Shown here: positions 3,625 to 6,638 of the stretch, one piece after another
Numbering within the stretch: the first letter of the stretch is position 1
How the letters are laid out: the number at the start of each line of letters is the position of its first letter
Assembly (NCBI GenBank): GCA_005885165.1
Contig: VAXR01000108.1
Coordinates: 1-6,638, forward strand
Source of the DNA: Actinomycetota bacterium
Lineage (GTDB): Bacteria > Actinomycetota > Thermoleophilia > Solirubrobacterales > Thermoleophilaceae
Length of the DNA: 6,638 bases
Reading direction: 5' to 3'
Made by a program: the position numbers and the translations under genes
Notes under the pieces: model-generated
What the model saw: only the letters and a program-made list of their open reading frames with translations
What the model was told of the DNA's origin: nothing
Database searches by the model: none

Positions 3625-5598
3625 ATGGCCGAGGCGACCGAGGAACGCGAGGACCTGGAGGTACTGCTCCGCGAGGAGGAGACCTTCGATCCGCCCGAGG
3701 CATTCGTCAAGCAGGCCAACTTCTCCGACCCGGCGATCTACGACGAGGCCGAGGCGGACTTCGAGGCCTGGTGGGAGAGCTGGGCCAAGAAGCTCGACTG
3801 GTTCGAGCCGTGGCAGACGGTCCTCGAGTGGAATCCGCCGTGGGCCAAGTGGTTCAAGGAGGGCAAGCTCAACGCCTCGCACAACTGCCTCGACCGCCAC
3901 GTCGAGGCCGGCAAGGGTGACAAGGTGGCCTTCCACTGGGTTGGGGAGGACGGCGACCGCAAGGACGTGACATACGCGGACCTGCTCGACTCCACCAAGC
4001 GCTTCGCGAACGTGCTCAAGTCGCTCGGCGTCGGGAAGGGCGACGTGGTCGGGATCTTCCTGCCGATGGTCCCCGAGACGCCCTCCGCCATGCTCGCCTG
4101 CGCGCGCATCGGCGCGGTGCACAACGTCGTCTTCGGCGGCTTCTCGGTCGAGTCCGTCAAGGAGCGCATGAAGGTCTCCGACGCGAAGGTGCTGATCACC
4201 GCGGACGCCACGCTGCGCCGCGGCCAGCCGACCCCGATGAAGGAGAAGGTCGACGGGATCCTCGGCGACCTTCCCAAGCTCGAGCACGTGGTCGTGGTGA
4301 AGCGGGCCGACACGGACGCCCCGATGACGGAGGGACGCGACCTCTGGTGGCACGAGGCCGTCGAGAAGGCCGACCCCGAGTGCGAGGCCGAGCCGCTCGA
4401 AGCCGAGCACCCGCTCTACATCCTCTACACGTCGGGCTCGACCGCCAAGCCGAAGGGGATCGTCCACACAACCGGCGGCTACATGACCGGCGTCGCGGCC
4501 ACCCACTACGCGGTGTTCGACCTGAAGGCCGACAGCGACGTCTACTGGTGCGCCGCCGACGTCGGCTGGGTCACCGGCCACTCGTACATCGTCTACGGCC
4601 CGCTCTGCAACGGCGCGACGTCCGTGCTCTACGAGGGCGCTCCCGACTACCCGGACAAGGACCGCTGGTGGCAGATCGTCGAGGACCTGAAGGTGACGAT
4701 CCTCTACACCGCGCCGACGGCCATCCGCGCCTGCATCAAGTGGGGCGACGAGCACCCGTCGAAGCACGACCTGTCGTCGCTGAGGCTCCTCGGGTCGGTC
4801 GGCGAGCCGATCAACCCGCGCGCGTGGGCCTGGTACCACAAGGTCATCGGCGGCGAGCGCTGCCCGATCGTCGACACGTGGTGGCAGACGGAGACGGGCC
4901 AGATCATGATCACCCCGCTCCCCGGCATAACCAAGACCAAGCCCGGATCCGCAACCAAGCCGTTCCCGGGCGTCAAGGCCGCGGTGGTGAAGAAGGACGG
5001 CTCGATCGTCGAGGAGGGCGGCGGCTTCCTCACGCTCCGGCGGCCCTGGCCGGCCATGGCGCGCACCCTCTACGGCGAGGACGAGCGCTACGTCGAGACC
5101 TACTGGTCGAAATACGGCAACGATGTCTACGAGGTGGGCGACGCCGCCAAGATCGACTCCGACGGCTACTTCTGGATCGTCGGCCGCGTGGACGACGTGA
5201 TCAACGTCTCCGGCCACCGGATGTCGACGATGGAGATCGAGTCGGCGATCGTCTCGCACGAGAAGGTGGCCGAGGCGGCCGTCGTCGGCGCGAAGGACGA
5301 GGACACGGGCCAGGCGATCGTCGCGTACGTGACGCTCGAGGGAAGCGCCGAGGAGGAGGACGGTTTCGACGACGAGATCCGCGCGCACGTGGCCGAGAAG
5401 ATCGGCAAGCTCGCGCGGCCCAAGCGGATCATCTACGCCGACGACCTCCCGAAGACGCGCTCCGGGAAGATCATGCGGCGGCTCTTGAAGGACATCGCCG
5501 AGGGGCGGGAGCTGGGCGATGTGACGACGCTCCGCGACCCGGCCGTCACCGACAAGATCCGCGAGAAGGTGCAGAGCGGCGCCGCCGACGAGGAGTAG
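3625..5598 (+). CDS. acs: Acetyl-CoA synthetase (AMP-forming acetate-CoA ligase)
   Basis: This 657-aa cytoplasmic enzyme activates acetate with ATP and CoA through an acetyl-AMP intermediate, feeding acetate into central metabolism. The length is typical. In order there are a short acidic N-terminus, the acetyl-CoA-synthetase N-terminal segment (FSDPAIYDEAEADFEAWWES, about 33-52), the phosphate-binding motif YTSGSTAKPKG (268-278), GWVTGHSYIVYGPL (314-327), GSVGEPINPRAW (390-401), DTWWQTETG (417-425), YEVGDAAKI with the ribose-binding Asp506, the hinge GRVDDVINVSGHR (520-532), and PKTRSGKIMRR with catalytic Lys615. Lys615 is the residue that is reversibly acetylated in studied homologues. The second Trp of WWQTETG (Trp420), together with Val and Thr in WVTG, matches the pocket that selects acetate over longer acids. 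Two deviations are Ala274 where the loop usually has Gly (STGKPKG), and GHRMS where GHRLG or GHRIG is usual. The start is set by a strong Shine-Dalgarno sequence. Confidence 0.96.
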   Translation: MAEATEEREDLEVLLREEETFDPPEAFVKQANFSDPAIYDEAEADFEAWWESWAKKLDWFEPWQTVLEWNPPWAKWFKEGKLNASHNCLDRHVEAGKGDKVAFHWVGEDGDRKDVTYADLLDSTKRFANVLKSLGVGKGDVVGIFLPMVPETPSAMLACARIGAVHNVVFGGFSVESVKERMKVSDAKVLITADATLRRGQPTPMKEKVDGILGDLPKLEHVVVVKRADTDAPMTEGRDLWWHEAVEKADPECEAEPLEAEHPLYILYTSGSTAKPKGIVHTTGGYMTGVAATHYAVFDLKADSDVYWCAADVGWVTGHSYIVYGPLCNGATSVLYEGAPDYPDKDRWWQIVEDLKVTILYTAPTAIRACIKWGDEHPSKHDLSSLRLLGSVGEPINPRAWAWYHKVIGGERCPIVDTWWQTETGQIMITPLPGITKTKPGSATKPFPGVKAAVVKKDGSIVEEGGGFLTLRRPWPAMARTLYGEDERYVETYWSKYGNDVYEVGDAAKIDSDGYFWIVGRVDDVINVSGHRMSTMEIESAIVSHEKVAEAAVVGAKDEDTGQAIVAYVTLEGSAEEEDGFDDEIRAHVAEKIGKLARPKRIIYADDLPKTRSGKIMRRLLKDIAEGRELGDVTTLRDPAVTDKIREKVQSGAADEE

Positions 5599-5609
5599 CG
5601 GCTACCCGA

Positions 5610-5624
5610 GCGCCAGATCGGCGC
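5610..5624. terminator. Small GC hairpin after acs, possible terminator
   Basis: GCGCC (5610-5614) and GGCGC (5620-5624) pair around the loop AGATC, starting 12 nt after the acs stop. No T-tract follows. It fits in the 62-bp gap before the next gene, ahead of that gene's -10 element. The stem is short, so this is tentative. Confidence 0.3.
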
Positions 5625-5644
5625 CCGGCCCCGCCGGCCTGGCG

Positions 5645-5650
5645 TAGCAT
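5645..5650 (+). promoter_or_regulatory. -10 element of the GH3 gene
   Basis: TAGCAT (TANNNT) lies 10 nt before the ATG at 5661, the same spacing as for the secreted esterase. It predicts an mRNA leader of about 3 nt. No Shine-Dalgarno sequence or clear -35 box is visible. Confidence 0.5.
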
Positions 5651-5660
5651 CCCGCTCGGC

Positions 5661-6638
5661 ATGGGGGTGCGTGCGCGCGGAGCGGGCAGCGGTGGACGCG
5701 TTCGCGTGCTCACAGCTGCCGCCGTTGCCGCCGCCGCCCTGGCCGCCGTCCTTCCCGCGACGGCTGCCGCCGCCGGCCGCTGCGGCAGCCATCCGTGGTG
5801 CAACACGCACCTCTCGCCCGACGCACGGGCGAACCTCCTGCTGAAGGCGCTCACGCAGGACGAGAAGATCTCGCTGGTCGGCGGCGACGACCTCTTCGGC
5901 GCCGGAGGCGGCGCGCACTCGCACACCGGCACCAGCGACGGCGTGCCGCGCGTCGGCCTCCCAACCACCTACTACAGCGACGGTCCGCTCGGTCCCCGCC
6001 AGGGGTCTGCGACCGCGTTGCCCGCCCCGATGGGCCTTGCAGCGACCTTCCAGCCGAACCTCGCATACCAGGCCGGCTCGGTGGTGGCCAACGAGGCCAA
6101 GGACAAGGGCAACGACATCGTGTTCGCGCCGACCGTGAACATCATGCGCACGCCGCTCGGCGGTCGCAGCTTCGAGGCCTACGGCGAGGATCCGTTCCTC
6201 GACAGCCGCATGGACGTCCCCTGGATCCGCGGTGCGCAGAAACAGGGCGTGATCGCCGAGGTCAAGCACTTCGCCGCGAACAACCAGGAGGGCGCGGATC
6301 CAACCGGGCAGGCGGGAACCCCCGGGGCGCCGCTCGGCGCCGGGCCGTTCGGCAGCCGCTACATCACGAACGCGATTATCGATGAGCGCACCCTGCGCGA
6401 GATCTACCTGCCGCATTTCGAGGCGGCCGTGAAGCAGGCGCACGTCGGCACCGTGATGTGCGCCTACAACCAGGTGAACGGCGCGTACTCGTGCGAGAGC
6501 CACCACCTGCTCCAGCAGATCCTCGAGCACGAATGGGGCTTCAAGGGGTACGTGGTTGCCGACTACGGCGCCGCCCACAACACCACCCGAAACCTGAACG
6601 ATGGCCTCGACTTCGAGGCGTGGCCCGCCTGGTCGTAC
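5661..6638 (+). CDS. Secreted glycoside hydrolase family 3 (beta-glucosidase-like), N-terminal part
   Basis: The reading frame is open to the right edge and gives 326 codons of an exported GH3 enzyme, which hydrolyses beta-linked glucosides or related sugars from the non-reducing end. Residues 1-38 look like a signal peptide: an Arg-containing start, an Ala/Val/Leu core (about 17-31), and an Ala run before GRC. The mature N-terminus has a Cys pair, CGSHPWC (41-47), that could form a disulfide. GH3 landmarks in order are LTQDEKISLVGG (64-75), YSDGPLGPR (105-113, substrate-binding Asp107), FAPTVNIMRTPLGGRSFEAY (155-174) with GEDPFL, EVKHFAANNQE (200-210, Lys202/His203), DERTLREIYLPHFEAAVK (241-258), VMCAYNQVNG (265-274), and GYVVADYGA with the predicted nucleophile Asp301. 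A Gly/Pro-rich stretch (211-234) lengthens the usual loop after NNQE. The general acid/base and the C-terminal domain lie beyond the window, so the exact substrate is unknown. Confidence 0.9.
   Translation, partial: MGVRARGAGSGGRVRVLTAAAVAAAALAAVLPATAAAAGRCGSHPWCNTHLSPDARANLLLKALTQDEKISLVGGDDLFGAGGGAHSHTGTSDGVPRVGLPTTYYSDGPLGPRQGSATALPAPMGLAATFQPNLAYQAGSVVANEAKDKGNDIVFAPTVNIMRTPLGGRSFEAYGEDPFLDSRMDVPWIRGAQKQGVIAEVKHFAANNQEGADPTGQAGTPGAPLGAGPFGSRYITNAIIDERTLREIYLPHFEAAVKQAHVGTVMCAYNQVNGAYSCESHHLLQQILEHEWGFKGYVVADYGAAHNTTRNLNDGLDFEAWPAWSY

Noticed and set aside
2803..5388. An 861-codon minus-strand open frame antisense to rpe and acs.
   Set aside because: It lies opposite two unmistakable genes. 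Its protein is a monotonous Arg/Asp/Val/His/Leu mix without family motifs, and long stop-free antisense frames are expected from GC-rich third positions.
5433..6578. A 381-codon minus-strand frame opposite the acs end and the GH3 gene.
   Set aside because: It is antisense to clear acs and GH3 coding, has compositionally biased sequence, and no start signal was seen.

Overview
The window is very GC-rich, gene-dense bacterial chromosome. GC-biased third codon positions, GTG starts, a FAD-dependent thymidylate synthase and a 5' gene fragment resembling the start of an actinobacterial-type proline-catabolic enzyme suggest an actinobacterium. Class Thermoleophilia (Solirubrobacter/Conexibacter-like soil bacteria) is my best guess, made from protein resemblance and not tested. 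I see no mobile element, phage gene, CRISPR array, tRNA or rRNA.

Layout, left to right. Positions 1-253 (minus) hold the first 84 codons of a probable bifunctional proline dehydrogenase/P5C dehydrogenase that runs off the left edge. A 52-bp divergent promoter region separates it from a secreted alpha/beta-hydrolase esterase (306-1487, plus). A 190-bp spacer follows, holding a striking perfect 9-bp-arm palindrome, then a 71-aa glutaredoxin-like protein (1678-1893, plus). This gene converges on thyX (1949-2806, minus). thyX diverges, across 53 bp, from rpe (2860-3543, plus). Acetyl-CoA synthetase follows (acs, 3625-5598, plus), and then the first 326 codons of a secreted family-3 glycoside hydrolase (5661-6638, plus), which runs off the right edge.

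Functionally these look like independent housekeeping and carbon-use genes and not one operon: proline oxidation, pentose-phosphate epimerisation, acetate activation, dTMP synthesis, thiol redox, and two exported hydrolases that could act on plant or cell-wall material. Almost every gene appears to carry its own promoter.

The best non-gene signal is regulatory. Four genes (putA-like, glutaredoxin, thyX, rpe) have a TANNNT -10 element exactly 7 nt before the start codon, which predicts leaderless mRNAs. The two exported hydrolases have the same element 10 nt before the ATG. Only acs has a strong Shine-Dalgarno sequence in a real leader. Other points of interest are the palindrome with an overlapping alternative fold at 1593-1623, a ThyX signature with one extra residue, an Ala replacing a usual Gly in the acetyl-CoA synthetase phosphate loop, and a Gly/Pro-rich insertion in the GH3 enzyme. 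I found no convincing sign of a new multi-gene system.
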